Below, piece by piece: positions 12,121 to 24,830 of a DNA stretch of 64,000 bases (position 1 is the stretch's first letter; each line of letters begins with the position of its first letter). The position numbers and the translations under genes were made by a program. The DNA is from Tricholoma matsutake (lineage: Eukaryota > Basidiomycota > Agaricomycetes > Agaricales > Tricholomataceae), in the NCBI GenBank assembly GCA_026075535.2, contig AP026546.1, forward strand, positions 8,246,001 through 8,310,000, given 5' to 3'. The notes under the pieces were generated by a model. It was not told the DNA's origin, did no database searches, and saw only the letters and a list, made by a program, of their open reading frames with translations.

Positions 12121-12672
12121 CTATTGCATGGAAGCATATATGGCATCTAACTGTTCATATGAAAAATTATAAGCTTTGTGTCCACCTACAGATGCTGACC
12201 TTTCCAATAGTAAGGATGGTGCATGTAAAATATCCTTATCGCCCTGGCTATCACACAAATGATTGAAACTAGACCAATGTGTGTGTTTTCTTGGATTGGA
12301 TGCATCACAATTAGAAAGCCATTTAAAGGCCCTTACAATGCATTCAAGCAACATCATATTTTTGAGATATACAAGTAAAAGGGCATTTCCCAGATAAACA
12401 AATGCTTCTGGAGGTGTGAATAAAGCCACCGCTTGGATCATGGCTAAAAAATCATGCTTGTACATCATGTTTTGTTGGAGTAACAAGCTCAATCTTTGAA
12501 TTCTGCAAGAGACCTTACAATGCAGAAGAATGTATGCACCCAAAAGCTGCCTCTGAGTATTAAAGAAGAGACTGACAAGCAATTTAGTGATTTGACAAAG
12601 CTCTAGATATAGGCTCCTAATGATCTTTCTTAACAGTTCATAGTTAGTTGCATAAGATATCTTATGAACCAA
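12121..12672 (-). CDS. Hypothetical ORF, 183 codons
   Basis: An uninterrupted frame of 183 codons, rich in leucine and hydrophobic residues (LCQITKLLVSLFF; AVALFTPPEAFVYLGNALLL) and ending SYEQLDAIYASMQ. It lies just upstream of the Helitron fragment on the same strand and could be an adjoining exon or unrelated captured sequence. No recognised domain. The composition is not obviously artefactual, but there is no independent support. Confidence 0.25.
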   Translation of the reverse strand: MVHKISYATNYELLRKIIRSLYLELCQITKLLVSLFFNTQRQLLGAYILLHCKVSCRIQRLSLLLQQNMMYKHDFLAMIQAVALFTPPEAFVYLGNALLLVYLKNMMLLECIVRAFKWLSNCDASNPRKHTHWSSFNHLCDSQGDKDILHAPSLLLERSASVGGHKAYNFSYEQLDAIYASMQ

Positions 12673-12784
12673 TGTTTGCTTTACAATATGTTGTTCACAA
12701 TAGGGAACTCATCAAAGCAGATTTATAGAAGTACTCTCATTGAGAAAACCCATGTTGAGGGTCAAGAATTTGACTGCAGAAACA

Positions 12785-12897
12785 GTACCCACATAGGGGG
12801 CATCAAAATGGCCTTCATAGTAGGCACCTCCACAGGAGGTAATAGAATGGCCTGCATAGGAGGCATCCACATAGGGGACAACAAAATGACTAATACA
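12785..12897. repeat. Short tandem repeat (~37 bp unit)
   Basis: About three imperfect copies of a unit with the theme CATAGGNGGCATCCACATAG followed by AAAATGGCCTNCATAG. Purely sequence-based; no function inferred. Confidence 0.6.
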
Positions 12898-13389
12898 TGA
12901 GGTATCTATGTACTGGTTTATTTGGACTAATTGGAACATAATTGAGGAGTCAACTTGAAGATAAGACATACATTTTGAAATGATACAGAAGCCTGAGCTT
13001 ATGTGAGTATCATCTGTCTCCCCAACCTAAGATGCCTAATGTAAGCATACACAAGCATGTAATAATCGTTCAACCAAATGCACCTGCAGATGTATATTGT
13101 GAAAAGACATGTGGACTTGTGAGAGCATCTATCCAAACTAATGTAAGAACAACATAGTTTTGCCTCAAAACACATATGTGTTACAGATGCATAGCTTGAA
13201 AACAAACACAAGTTCGTGAGACCCCTGTCTAGTACCCAACCTAACATAAGCACACAATGATATTTCAAAAGACAACACATACTTTCAGAGAGTGTGGTTT
13301 CATGAGCATTTTTACAAACGATGCTAACATCTAACAAATAATGAATAAAAAAAGCAGGGCTTAGGAGCTTGCAACATACTCTCTGAATG
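12898..13389. other. No gene seen
   Basis: About 490 bp of AT-rich sequence with only short stop-rich frames. No promoter, TIR or RNA gene could be supported. Confidence 0.5.
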
Positions 13390-13525
13390 ATGGCAATCCA
13401 TGTCGAAGGTCTTATCTATGTTAAACATGTTATCCACCATGTTAAATGGGTTATCCATGTCAAATGTGCTATCCAACTTAAATGTGTCATCCATGTTAAA
13501 TGTGTTATCCAACTTAAACACACTA
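13390..13525. repeat. 18-21 bp minisatellite
   Basis: Six to seven imperfect copies of a unit like ATGTTAAATGTGTTATCC. On the minus strand it would translate as repeated (T/P)F(N/K/D)(M/L)D units. It is open in that frame, but no gene context supports translation. Confidence 0.7.
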
Positions 13526-14039
13526 TCTATGCAATCACCAAAGATCTAGCTTAGCACTTATGGAGAAGAAAGATATACAAAACATACTATTCTTCATCAA
13601 GACAACTACAGCAGGAGGTGTTGGCATGAGGACAGGAAAATGTTTCAGCAGCAGCATGGTGACAATGGTGGTTCGAGAGTAAGGAAGATAAAAACATGCA
13701 AAGAACCAGCCACCTGTCAAGAACCAAATCAGAATGGGAATTGCCAGCACACAGGCTATCTTGATGTCTGTGAATAAGTATGCTCAGCCTCAGAGTTCAT
13801 CTGCAGAAGGGCATAAGTCAGATATGCAGAAATGCACTGTAATTACATTGCTCACAATACATCAAATATAAATCTAGGACTATAATAAAAGTACACAGTA
13901 AAGCAACTGTTATTCAATCCATGTATTATTCCACAGCACTGGTTCATTATGGGAGTGGCAAATATTATCAATGTGAAAGTAAGCAAAACTGATTGTCAAA
14001 TATGTAAAACCAAGGTATGCATCACATACAAATTATATC
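13526..14039. other. No gene seen
   Basis: About 510 bp without a supportable gene. A hydrophobic 71-codon minus-strand frame (13535-13750) is present, but it has no splice context or recognisable domain. Confidence 0.5.
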
Positions 14040-16550
14040 AGCACTCCCAGATTGTCCCATAATGGCCAACAAACTCCAACTTTCCTGAAAGACCTCCTCC
14101 AATGATGACCTGTTGTCCTGGGACAGTACAAATTGGCTGAGCCTCCAGGCAAGTAATGGCACCCTCCCTCTCCATCATCATTTCTGGAGTGATGTAGTTT
14201 AATGGAAATTTGATTTGACTTGCATTGATCCCCAGCTTAACAGTAGCAGAACTTTGAATTCCCTTGAGGGAGTAGTTATAACTGTAAAGCCTCGACAGTC
14301 TTCATATTTTCCTCCCTGATAGTAGATGCCTTCCTTAGTATCTTAAATAACAACATCTAGTCATCTGTTCAGCAAGCATTCATCAAGAAGCCATTCCCCT
14401 TTTCATAATTAAGTCTAAGGCATTAGACACAGAAGAGTCTACTCACCAGGTTTCCTCTTTGACATGGCTGAATCTGGTATACTCAAGGCTGGATCCCATG
14501 CCGGAGACAGCGGGCCTTCTACAGAGCTGGTATGCATTGGCATTCTTGGTTTCTGTACTGGTTTCTGTACTGGTCCTGTCAGTAATTTGTTTATTGGAAT
14601 CCACACTGCCTTCAGCAGTGGTAATCCAGTACTTGAATATTTTTTGTTAGTCACTGCAGAAGGCTTATTGCACGTCAACCTACAATAGCTCTATGACATC
14701 ATTGCCATCCAGTATCACAATTGTCTTTACAGCTTGGGAATCAACCCTAACAGCAATCCGAGAATTTCCTTCTGAGATAGATGTGGAGCCAATTATTGTT
14801 CCTTCATGATTCTTCAAACTTCCCTTGACAATGTGGACTTGCATTTCCCAAAACCAATCTCCTCTATGCAGATCCTTGCTTGACTCTTTTTTGAAGTTGT
14901 AAGAGTCAATTTTGCTGGATATGCTATGATGGATGTTGGATTTCCAATTGATATGGTTTTGATTGACTCGAAGCTAAAAAGATCAGCAAAATGTCAAGCA
15001 CCAAAACAAATTTACCCACCTCTTCACCAGGGAAGCTCTGATTGTGGAGCTCTTTGGGTGACTCAATGCTATACAATGTAACTTTGGTTCCATTGATTTC
15101 CATAATAAAGCCTTCATGTCCTCAGAGCTCTCCACAACTAAATCACCACATGAAAATGCCCTCTGTATGCTTTGGAGAGGCACTTCTACAAGGATGCTGT
15201 CCAGCAAGGTTTCAATTTGAGCAGTGTCTGCATTGTCAACACTAACAATGTGGCCCATGGTTCCCTGAAGCAGGCCAGAGTACACATGCACTTTGTCAGA
15301 TAACTTGAACTGGACCAGCTTGTATGGTGTTTTGGATCATGGTGTTGTGTGATTTTTGAAATAAAACAAGTTCTTCCTCTTTTGGTTGAATAGAGTTACC
15401 ATCTAACTCTGACAATTGAGAATAACGAATCCAGAATCTGTCCTCAGTATAACTTTTGTCCTGGTAGATATAAAGGCCATTTTTGGAATGAATATTTCTA
15501 GAGCCTTTGGTGTCTTTAATACAATTGTAATTGAATAGTGCTAAAGAAGGTCGCATTTGAGTGTTTGGGTCAAGAGAGATTCTAGGGACAAAAACTGTCT
15601 GCATGATATCCTGATCAACATCAATAACAACACCCAAATTGCAGTGATGATATCCACCACATAAGAGTTGCACCCATGACCCAGGCTGGCAGGACAATGA
15701 CTCATGAGGTATCCTCAAGAGATTGATGCAATTTTCAAGTGGCACGAATGTAAGGCAGGATTTATTAGTTCCAACAAAGGAGACAGGTGTGATGCTCTTC
15801 AGAACAGAGTCAGGTGAAAATCCTGCACCATTTGGGGTAGGCTGACAAATCTCAAAATACACTGTGCTAGGTTCCAAATCCTGACAAAAGGCAGACACAA
15901 TCAGAGAGTTGAACAATTCGGTGAAAGCTGTGTCCATACATCTTGCTAGTATCTCATCCTGGCAATCTGTCTGTGTAGAGTTGAATGAAAATCTAAGGTA
16001 GACATGTTGCAGAACTGACTTCTATTGATAACCTCCATATCTCTGGATCTTGCAGGGATGGGAGGAGCAGTTTGGTCTCAACAGCACATAACAGCATTGA
16101 ATTGCCCATGATGTCAACCACAGGTCTGGGTACATGACTAGAAAATTGCTCTTCAATGGCTAACGCTAACTGCTCCAAGTGCACAGCTTCATCTTACATA
16201 GCAGTAGTCAAAACACCACAAAATGGACATGCAGGCTGAGAGCTATGAACAGCAGAAGAATCATCTACAATAAAGCCTAACACAAAATGTCAGTTTGAAG
16301 TGCAGCATTCCAATGTGCTCCCCTTACCAGCTTCCCCTTCCCCTTCTGATTCCTTGATGTCGCTATCATCTTGAACCTCTGCCTCCAAATCCAGAAAAGA
16401 CAACTTTAACAAGTTTTGTGTTGAAGGTTAAGCAAGCTGTACTGGTTATAGTTACAAGACTTACATACCTTTGAGCATTTGGTTGAATGTTTCTGCATAA
16501 GCGCTTGCTGCCCTACACAAGAATTTTGCCGTACTTGAAGATGCAGCATA
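14040..16550 (-). pseudogene. SPT5-like (NGN/KOW) protein relic
   Basis: Segments in order on the minus strand: AKFLCRAASAYAETFNQMLK near 16550-16470; an acidic stretch DDSDIKESEGEGEAG near 16350; ALAIEEQFSSHVPRPVVDI with DPEIWRLSIEVS (16190-16000); then an open 213-codon frame (15937-15296) with FVPLENCINLLRIPHESL, PGSWVQLLCGGYHHCNLGVV and VFVPRISL. A one-base frame break near 15310 is needed to reach LSDKVHVYSGLLQGTMGHIV, a KOW-like motif, and then GPLSPAWDP near 14500. This order (NGN-like region, PGSWV/KOW, second KOW, PAWDP) matches SPT5 transcription-elongation-factor-like proteins. The frame breaks and the LTR insertion just upstream (16562) make it a relic. Alternative: a KOW protein of another family. 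Confidence 0.55.
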
Positions 16551-16561
16551 AATATTGTACC

Positions 16562-16961
16562 TGTTAGGGTGACACCCACTATCTGCTAGCTAAGACTGTG
16601 CAGGTTCTCTCTACAAGAAGGGGGTGGGATCTGCGTGTGTGATGGGGAACTGATGGTTTTGATGTGAGGGGTTATTAATAGATGAGTTTGTTGAGATAGG
16701 CTGTTCACACCACAAGTGTAGGTGGAATACCTAAGAGAACACAACTGGTGTATATTTAGGGTTTATATACTATGTTACATATATTGTACATTGTTGTTAC
16801 TGATGCACTTGTACATGCGCACACATATTGATGCCTGCAAAATAAAATTCTCATGCTATCAAAGTATAGCATTATTTAGCATCATTTGGCGTAATGTAGT
16901 GTAATTTGACATAATAAAATAAAAATGAAATTTTATTAGGTAATGGGGTAGTTTCCTAACA
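16562..16961 (-). repeat. 3' LTR of chromovirus element 1
   Basis: 400 bp with TG...CA ends, matching the LTRs at 22628-23028 and 29592-30002. In the sense direction it is preceded by a purine-rich tract (AAAAGGGGGGTAA) at about 16962-16976, the polypurine tract for plus-strand priming. Confidence 0.95.
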
Positions 16962-17119
16962 TTACCCCCCTTTTATGCCTCGACTTCCAGGTGAGAAAAT
17001 ATTGCATCTGTCCCCTCTGTGAAATTTTGGTAAGGCTGGAATCTCATCCCCTCATACACCATTCTTGCAATGCAATGTGGAGCATTCAGATTACGTTTAA
17101 AGAATTGGGCAATCACATT

Positions 17120-20100
17120 ATGTGCTCACTTACAATTCTCTTTGGGTTCCCATGAATTATTTTTGTCGGTATAGTTTTTCCACTTTATTAAGAACTCCAA
17201 TTTGTTCCATTGAAGACGTGAGTCTAAAATTTCTTCAACTATGTATTCTGGAGCACCTTCTACTATTATCAGAGGTTGTGGAGTAGTTTGTTGGCCAGGA
17301 ATAGTGGGTGGGCAGTAAGGGCATAGGTGGGATACGTTAATCTCAGGATCAATCTTGAATGATCAGGGTAATTTTAGCACTACCACATTAGACAAGATCA
17401 CTTTAGAGATCGCATATGGGCCAACTTGTTTTTCCATAAGTTTCCTCGAAGGTCATGGAATATTTAAGTCCTTGGTACTTAACCACACCAAGTCACCAAC
17501 TTTGTACTCTGGAGCACGTGCTCGAGTATGATCCGCATGTCACATCATGTCATCATGTGCTTTCTTCAATGCCGCCTCTGCTTCCTCTTGTACCTTTTGC
17601 ATCTTAGATACAAAGTCTTCTACTGACTGTACTTTGACTTCCCTTCTGGGTTCTACTCCCATGCAAGGATGATATCCATAATTCGCAAAAAAGGGTGACA
17701 TGAGTAGCTGAATGGAATTTGGTATTGTGGGAAAATTTGGCAATTGCCAGCCATTTGGGCCAGTCGGTTTGTTGGTAGTTGACAAACATACATAGGTACT
17801 GCTCTAACTCCTGGTTCATTCTCTCTGTCTGCCCATCAGTCTGCGGGTGATATGCTGTAGATAATTTAGTTTGAATTTTCAATATGTTGTTCAGTTCTCG
17901 CATAAACACGGAAGCAAATTGTGGTCCACAATCGGAGATAACAGTATTGGGTAACCCATGTAACCACCATACCTGATTTAGATAAAGGCACACCAAGCCC
18001 AATGATGAGGTTTCTGTAGTAGTAGGAATAATATGGACCTCCTTTGTGAAGCGGTCACATACTATGAATATTGCATCATACCCTTGAGCCTCGGGTAATC
18101 CGGTAATAAAATCCACAGATATATCTTGCCATGGCGCTTTAGGTATATGGTTTGGCATTAATTTTCCTGCAGGTTTCTCTGGAAATTTCTTCCCCCTCAT
18201 GCATGTATCACATCCATCCACATACCCCAACACATACTTCAAAATTCCAGGCCACCAATAATTTCTCATTACTAATTCCAACATCTTCCATCTTCCTGGG
18301 TGTCCGGGAGTCAGTGTATTATGATGTAATCGGACAATCTCCCTTCACAACTCCTGATCCTTTGGTACATACACCTTTCCTCAAAACAATACTAACCCTT
18401 GTTCTTCAGCCCATTCATCTCCTTTAATATTACCTTTCTTCTCTCCCTTCAGAGCTTTCACAGCTTCCACTACTTCATCATCCATTTCTGAACATTGTCT
18501 AATTTTAGACAACATTTCTGTTTCTGGGCTATCTATTAATAGATGCCCTTGATGCATAGTGCAAATATGAAAGTATTCAGGTTTGAGTAAGATAACATTC
18601 TTATTGTCCTCCTCCACCCCCCTTTTATGATCTATACATCTGGATAATGCATCTGCTTTCCTCATTAAGCTTCCCGCTTTGTGGACCAAGTGAAAATTAA
18701 AATGCGATAGGAATAGTGCCCAATTCGCTTGCCAGCAATTAAGCTTTTTAGCAGACATGAAGTATTGCAGATTTTGATGATCCATCCAGATCTCAATCTG
18801 ATGCGTACATCCCTCCAAATAATGCCTCCACACCTCCAACACTTGTATTATCCCCAACATCTCTTTGTCATGCACATCATAATTCCTCTCCACATCATTC
18901 AACCCTTGGGACAAATATGCACAAGGATGCCATTTGTCATCTTCACACAGCATTGATAATACTGCTCCAGTAGCAAAATTGGATGCATCTGATTCCACTC
19001 ATAAAGGGCATGTGAAATCCACCAGGGCTAATATTGGTCCCTCCACAAACTTCCTCTTCAACTCCTCAAATGCTGTCTGCTGCTGCTCTCCCCACCTCCA
19101 CACTACTCCCTTTTGCATAAGGTTATGTAAGGGTGTGGCAATTTTAGAAAACTTGTGCACAAAGCAACGATAATAATTTGCGAGTCTTGAACCTCGTTGA
19201 CACAGGTGGGCACAGGCCAATCTGTGATTGCCTGTACCTTGATCAGATCCATTTTGATCCCGTCAGGGCCGATCAATAATCCTAGGAACTCGATTTCGCT
19301 TGCCCCAAACACACACTTCTCTGGTTTCAAAAATAGATCATTCTCCGCTAACCTCTGTAGCACCTCCTGCACTATTGCCTCATGATTTTCTTCATCCTCC
19401 ATGAATATCAGAATGTCATCAATAAATATTATTACCACACCTTTGTCTATTATGTCCTTGAAAATGTCATTCATCATATTTTGAAAGGTTGGGGGACTAT
19501 TAGTCATCCCAAAAAACATGACAAGCAGCTTGAAGGATCCTTGATGCATGGCAAATGTGGCCTTCCACTCATCTCCTTTCTTTATTCATACATTGTTGTA
19601 TCCCCATCATAAATCCAATTTTGTAAAGACTTTGGCTTTTCCCCTTGTCAATTATTTCTGAGATCAATGGCAGAGGGTATGCATTCTTCACTGTCCACTC
19701 ATTCAGATACCTATAATCTGTACACATCCTCTTCCTTTGGTCTTTCTTTGGCACGAAGAATATTGGTGATGTCTGCAGTGATTTCGAAGGTTGTATGTAT
19801 CCTTTGCACAATTGCTCCTTCAGGAACACATCCACTTCTTCTTGTTCTATCAGAGATAATGGATATACCTTTGACTTCTTCGGCACAAACCCTGGCTTCA
19901 TCTCAATCGCATGATCCCATGGCTTCTGCACCTGCATTTGCTCAGACTCCTTCTTCTGGAACACTGACAGATATTCATGATACACTTTTGGCACCCATTC
20001 CTCCACTGGCTTCTCCACCTTCACAATATTCTTGTCCCACGACTGTCCTCCACAAATTGCTCTAAAGGTTTGCTTCTGCTCTTCTTTCTTGATCATGACT

Positions 20101-20339
20101 GGAACTTCCCCATTTGGCATTTCCTCATCCTCCACTTCCTCCATCATAACAGAATACTTCCTTGGACATCCTTTCTCTCTCCTTTTCCTTTTTTCCTTCT
20201 TCATCTTCCTCCAATACACATTACATTCCTTAGGACAACAAGTCATTTGTACTTTCCCAGTTTTCCAATCAATTTCAGGATTATGCTTCCATAACCACAG
20301 ACATCCTATTATTAGATTGGTTTTCCCAAGATCGCACAC
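17120..20339 (-). pseudogene. Chromovirus element 1 pol: protease, RT, RNase H, integrase, chromodomain
   Basis: Open segments on the minus strand: 20339-19569 (LGKTNLIIGCLWL, then [20 protein letters not shown], start of RT), 19549-19103 (FFGMTNSPPTFQNMM and IIFIDDILIF, the RT IDD active site), 18998-18381 (RNase H: ESDASNFATGAVL, YDVHDKEMLGI), 18284-17604 (integrase: DISVDFITGLP, VISDCGPQFASVF, HPQTDGQTERMNQELEQYL) and, after further stops, a chromodomain about 17270-17127 (EYIVEEILDS, FLIKWKNYT, SWEPKENC). Products would copy and integrate the element; the chromodomain targets heterochromatin. Frame breaks between every block make it non-functional. Confidence 0.93.
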
Positions 20340-20427
20340 TTCGAATACAGCTCACTCCTGATGCTCCTGATACTTTAGTACCATAGTCACCTCCTCCTTA
20401 ATAGTTCCTCCATGATTGACTGTTCCA

Positions 20428-21847
20428 TCAATATTGTACACCATTATAGGTTGCACCAGCTTGCATGTTTCTGGTAATTAAGGACCAATTAATGAATAAT
20501 CCTGTAGCACCACTATCAAGCAACACTTCCACATCAATTGCTGCATGCATGTCCACTGTCTTCAGTCCCACAGTCAAGGTGATTTCAGGTTCTATTCGCA
20601 CAGAGCAAATAAAGAATTTAGGGGTTTTCAGAAATGGTGTGTGACAATTTTCTTTGTCATGTGATTTGCAACAGTTGTACTCCTCTTCGTCACGTGATTC
20701 AGAACAGTTGTACTCCTCCTCGATTTCTTTTTCTGGTTTGCTCTGGGTTTCCTCGGATACTAATACATTGTAATGATTCTGGGTCACCAATGGGGAAACC
20801 TTCACTGGGACTCTTCCACAAAATTCTTCTGCTTCCCTAATCTTTCTTTTCTGCCTACAATTCCTAGCAATGTGTCCTAACTGCCCACAGTTAAAACATT
20901 TAAGTGGGGCTCGTCTCCCTGCTTGATCAACTTCCATTGCCTCTGCTGGTGCTGCTGACTCCATAACTATAGGTGTCACTGCCATGGCTGGTGGCTGTGC
21001 CCTCGGAGCTTGCACCTGAGGTGCCTTTCCTTTCTCAGACTTTCCTCCTGATGGCTTTCCAAATTTACTACTTCCATACATCAACTTTGACTCTGCCTGT
21101 TCCTGCCAATATTGCCAGTCAAGGCACATTGTCCAATTATACCACTCATCCAACTTCTCTGGCATAGAAGATAGACTTGAATAAAGAGGGATTCAATCCT
21201 GCTTTCAAACACTCTACCAATGCTGCTTCTCCCATATCCATTTGCGAAGCTTCTGCTTTGAACTGCAAAATAAATTCATCTGCCATTAGGGAACCTTGGC
21301 GCATGGTTTTTAATTTAGCATTGGCTGTCACCTTTGGATTAGGGTCTCCAAACTGTGCCTCCAATCTCTCCAGAAATTCCTTGAAGGTTGTAAATGGTTT
21401 ATTTCCCACAGCAATCTGATTAATAGCCTCGTTTCTCCAGAGCTGTGCCTTCCTCCCCTGAATGTATGAGAGAGCAAACATAATCCTAGACTCAGCTGTA
21501 CAAAACTCTGGCTTCCTCCCATGGATGTATAATACTATAGAGCTGATGAAGGATTTTGTATTCTCCATGGTACCGTCAAAGATTTGTGGGGGCACATACT
21601 TAGGTAAGTGCACTTTTCCATTTCTAGATTTCTCCACCATCTCATCCTCCTGCGACATCCACTCCACCATCTCCTCCATCTCATCATCTCTTTCTACTGT
21701 CATCTCTGGCTGTACTTCCACTTGTCTGGGCTGTGATGCTGCCAACACTAATTGCAACATTTGGGCTGTAAGTGCATCAATTTTTGCCTCTAGCACTGGT
21801 GTGGGAACAGGATTAGGGCTGGGATTAGAAGTTGAGGGTTTGGACAT
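20428..21847 (-). pseudogene. Chromovirus element 1 gag and protease start
   Basis: The gag frame starts at the ATG at 21847 (MSKPSTSNPSPNPVPTP) and stays open for 233 codons through the capsid-like part (PPQIFDGTMENTKSFISS, LERLEAQFGDPNPK). A frame change near 21165 leads to the nucleocapsid with one CCHC zinc knuckle (CFNCGQLGHIARNC) and then the protease core DVEVLLDSGATGLFIN. A second break near 20450 separates it from the rest of pol. Confidence 0.93.
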
Positions 21848-22307
21848 AATGGTAAAATCTGTGATGAATCACTTTGACAAATTCAAGATTGTTCTTCGAG
21901 ACCTCTCCAGATGTTTATGGGTCACGTGATTGTTTGTTGATCATTCATTGTTCATCAGCCGCCTAATTTGACACTTTGGATCAATAACCCTTCCAACAGT
22001 GCCTGATCTCAGAGATAACACTGAATTTGGCTTGTAACTAAAATAGTCATCTGAATAGAGTGATGTAAATTGGAACTAATCAGTTGTCTGGTTGCAGCTG
22101 TTCTAATGATGAGCACAGCCTCTCGATCACTGGCAGTCGCAATGTAAGGTGAGGCCTGGCATCGGCTTACAAAAGAAAAGGTAGATTACATATATACAAG
22201 TACTTCTGGCTTGTGCCAAAAGGATGAGTAATTGGATGTGGCACAGTGAAACAATGACGTATGCACAAGTAAGAGAAGGTGCACTGATATGGGAAGCTGT
22301 GTTCTTC
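21848..22307. other. 5' untranslated leader of chromovirus element 1
   Basis: About 460 bp between the 5' LTR and gag. The first bases after the LTR (sense) are GAAGAACACAGCTTCCCATA and are nearly the same in element 2. They do not start with the TGG expected for a normal tRNA primer site, so the primer is unknown. No gene. Confidence 0.6.
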
Positions 22308-22627
22308 TGTTAGGGTGACACCCACTATCTGCTAGCTAAGACCATGTGGGTTCTCTCTACAAGAAGGGGGCAGGATCTGCACGTGTGATGGGGAACTGAT
22401 GGTTTTGATGTGAAGGGTTATTAATAGGTGAGTTTGTTGAGATAGGCTGTTCACACCACAAGCATAGGTGGAATACCTAAGAGAACACAACTAGGGTCCC
22501 CTAGGTGTATATTTAGGGTTTATATACTATGTTACATATATTGTACATTGTTGTTACCGACGCACTTGTACATGCATGTACATATTGATGCATGCAAAAT
22601 CAAATTCTCATGCTATCAAAGTGTAGT
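22308..22627 (-). repeat. 5' LTR of chromovirus element 1, first part (split by element 2)
   Basis: Matches the 16562-16961 LTR up to the AAGTGTAGT at 22619-22627, where element 2 begins. The remainder is at 30003-30098. Confidence 0.95.
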
Positions 22628-23028
22628 TGTTAGGAAACCACCCCATTACCTAATAAAATGTCATTTTTATTTTATTATGTCAAATTATGCTACATTACAC
22701 TAAATGACACTACACTTTGATAGCGTGAGAGCGTTATTTCATATGCATCAAGATGTACATGCATGTATGCATGCATCAGTAACAACAATGTACAATATAT
22801 GTAACATAGTATATAAACCCTAAATATACACCTAGGGGACCCAGTTGTGTTCTCTTAGGTATTCCACCTACGCTTTTGGTGTGAAAGGCCTTTGTCAACA
22901 AACTCACCTATTAATAACTCCTTGCATCAAAACCATCAATTCCCCCATCACAAGCGCAGATCCCACCCCCTTCTTGTAGAGAGAACCTGCACAGTCTTAG
23001 CTAGCAGATAGTGGGTGTCGCCCTAACA
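22628..23028 (+). repeat. 5' LTR of chromovirus element 2
   Basis: 401 bp, TGTTAGG...CCTAACA, closely similar to the other three LTRs but with scattered transitions. Includes a TATATAAACCC promoter-like segment near 22810-22820. Confidence 0.95.
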
Positions 23029-23503
23029 GAAGAACACAACTACCCATATCAGTGCGCCTTCTCTTACTTGCACATACGTCATTGTTTCACTGCGCCACAT
23101 CCGATTACTCATCCTTTCAGCATGAGCCAGAAGTACTTGTATATACGTAATCTACCTTTTCTTTTGTAAGCCGATGCCATGCCTCGCCTTACATTGTGAC
23201 CGCCAGTGATTGAGAGGCAGTGCTCATCATTAGGACAGCTGCAACCAGACAACCAATTGGATCTGGTTTAGTTACGATTTACATCACTCTATTCGGATGA
23301 CTATTTTAGTTACAAGCTGAATTCAGTGATATCTCTGAGATCAGGTACTGTTGGAAGGGTTATTGATCTGAAGTGTCAAATTAGGTGCCCAACGATTGAT
23401 GAATGATTGACGGACCATCACGTGACCTGTAAATGTTTGGAGAGGTCTCGAAGAACAAATCTTGAAATTGTCGAAGAAGTGATTCATCACAGATTTTACC
23501 ATT
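23029..23503. other. 5' leader of chromovirus element 2
   Basis: 475 bp between LTR and gag ATG, homologous to the element 1 leader. Starts GAAGAACACAACTACCCATA, not a standard TGG primer-binding site. No gene. Confidence 0.6.
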
Positions 23504-24806
23504 ATGTCCGAACCCTCAACTTCTAATCCCGGCCCTAATCCTGTTCCCACACCAGCACTAGAGGCAAAAATTGATGTGCTTACAGTGCAAATGTTGCAAT
23601 TAGTGTCAGTGTTGGCAGCATCACAGCCCAGGCAAGCAGAAGTACAACCAGAGATGACAGGAGAAAGAGATGATGAGATGGAAGAGATGGTGGAGTGGAT
23701 GTTGCAGGAGGATGAGACGGTGGAGAAATCCGGAAATGGAAAAGTGTGCTTACCTAAGTATGCGCCCCCACAAATTTTTGACGGTACCATGGAGAATACA
23801 AAATCCTTCATCAGCTCCATAGTATTGTACATCCATGGGAGGAAGCCAGAGTTTCATACAGCCAAGTCTAGGATTATGTTTGCTCTCTCATACATTCAGG
23901 GGGGAAAAGCACAGTTCTGGAGAAATGAGGCTATAAATCAAATTGCCGCAGGAAATAAACCATTTGCAACCTTCAAGAAATTTCTGGAGAGATTGGAGGC
24001 ACAGTTTGGAGATCCTAATCCAAAGGCGACAGCCAATGCTAAATTAAAAACCATGCACCAAGGTTCCCTAATGGTGGATGAATTTATTTTGCAGTTCAAA
24101 GCAGAAGCTTCACAGATGGATATGGGAGAAGCCGCATTGGTAGAATTTTTGAAAGCAGGATTAAATCCCTCTTTATTCAAGTCTATCTACTGACTACCTT
24201 CTATGCCAGAGAAGTTGGACGAGTGGTATAATTGGGCAATGCACCTTGACCGGCAATATTGGCAGGAACAGGCGGAGTCAAAGTTGATGTACAGAAGTAG
24301 TAAATTTGGAAAGTCATCAGGAGGAAAGTCTGAGAAAGGAAAGCACCTCAGGTCCAAGCTCCAAGGGCACAGCCACCAGCCATGGCAGTGACACCTATAG
24401 TTACGGAGTTAGCAGCACCAGCAGAGGCAATGGAGGTTGATCAAGCAGGGAGATGAGCCCCACTTAAATGTTTTAACTGTGGGCAGTTAGGACACATTTC
24501 TAGGAATTGTAGGCAGAAAAGAAAGATTAGGGAAGCTACAATCAAGGAAGTGAAACCAGAGGAAGGCAGGCAGAAGAATTTTGTGGAAGAGTCCCAGTGA
24601 AGGTTTCCCCATTGGTGACCCAGAATCATTACAATGTATTAGTATCCGAGGAAACCCAGAGTAAATCAGAAAAGGAAATTGAGGAGGAGTACAACCATTC
24701 TGAATCACGTGACAAAGAGGAGTACAACTGTTGCAAATCACATGACAAAGAAAATTGTCATGCGCCATTTCCAAAAACCCATAAATTCTTTATTCGCTCT
24801 GTGTGA
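23504..24806 (+). pseudogene. Chromovirus element 2 gag (capsid and zinc knuckle)
   Basis: Starts MSEPSTSNPGPNPVPTP and remains open to a TGA at 24191, then continues in frame as SMPEKLDEWYNWAMHLDRQY. One frame shift near 24340 and a TGA in place of an arginine codon near 24454 precede the zinc knuckle CFNCGQLGHISRNC (about 24469-24510). Element 1 has CGA-type arginine at the broken position, so the stop is a CGA-to-TGA change. Confidence 0.92.
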
Positions 24807-24830
24807 ATAGAACCCGAAATCACCTCGACT

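Noticed and set aside
13535..13750. Small membrane protein on the minus strand
   Set aside because: Hydrophobic but without splice, start or family support in an AT-rich repeat area.
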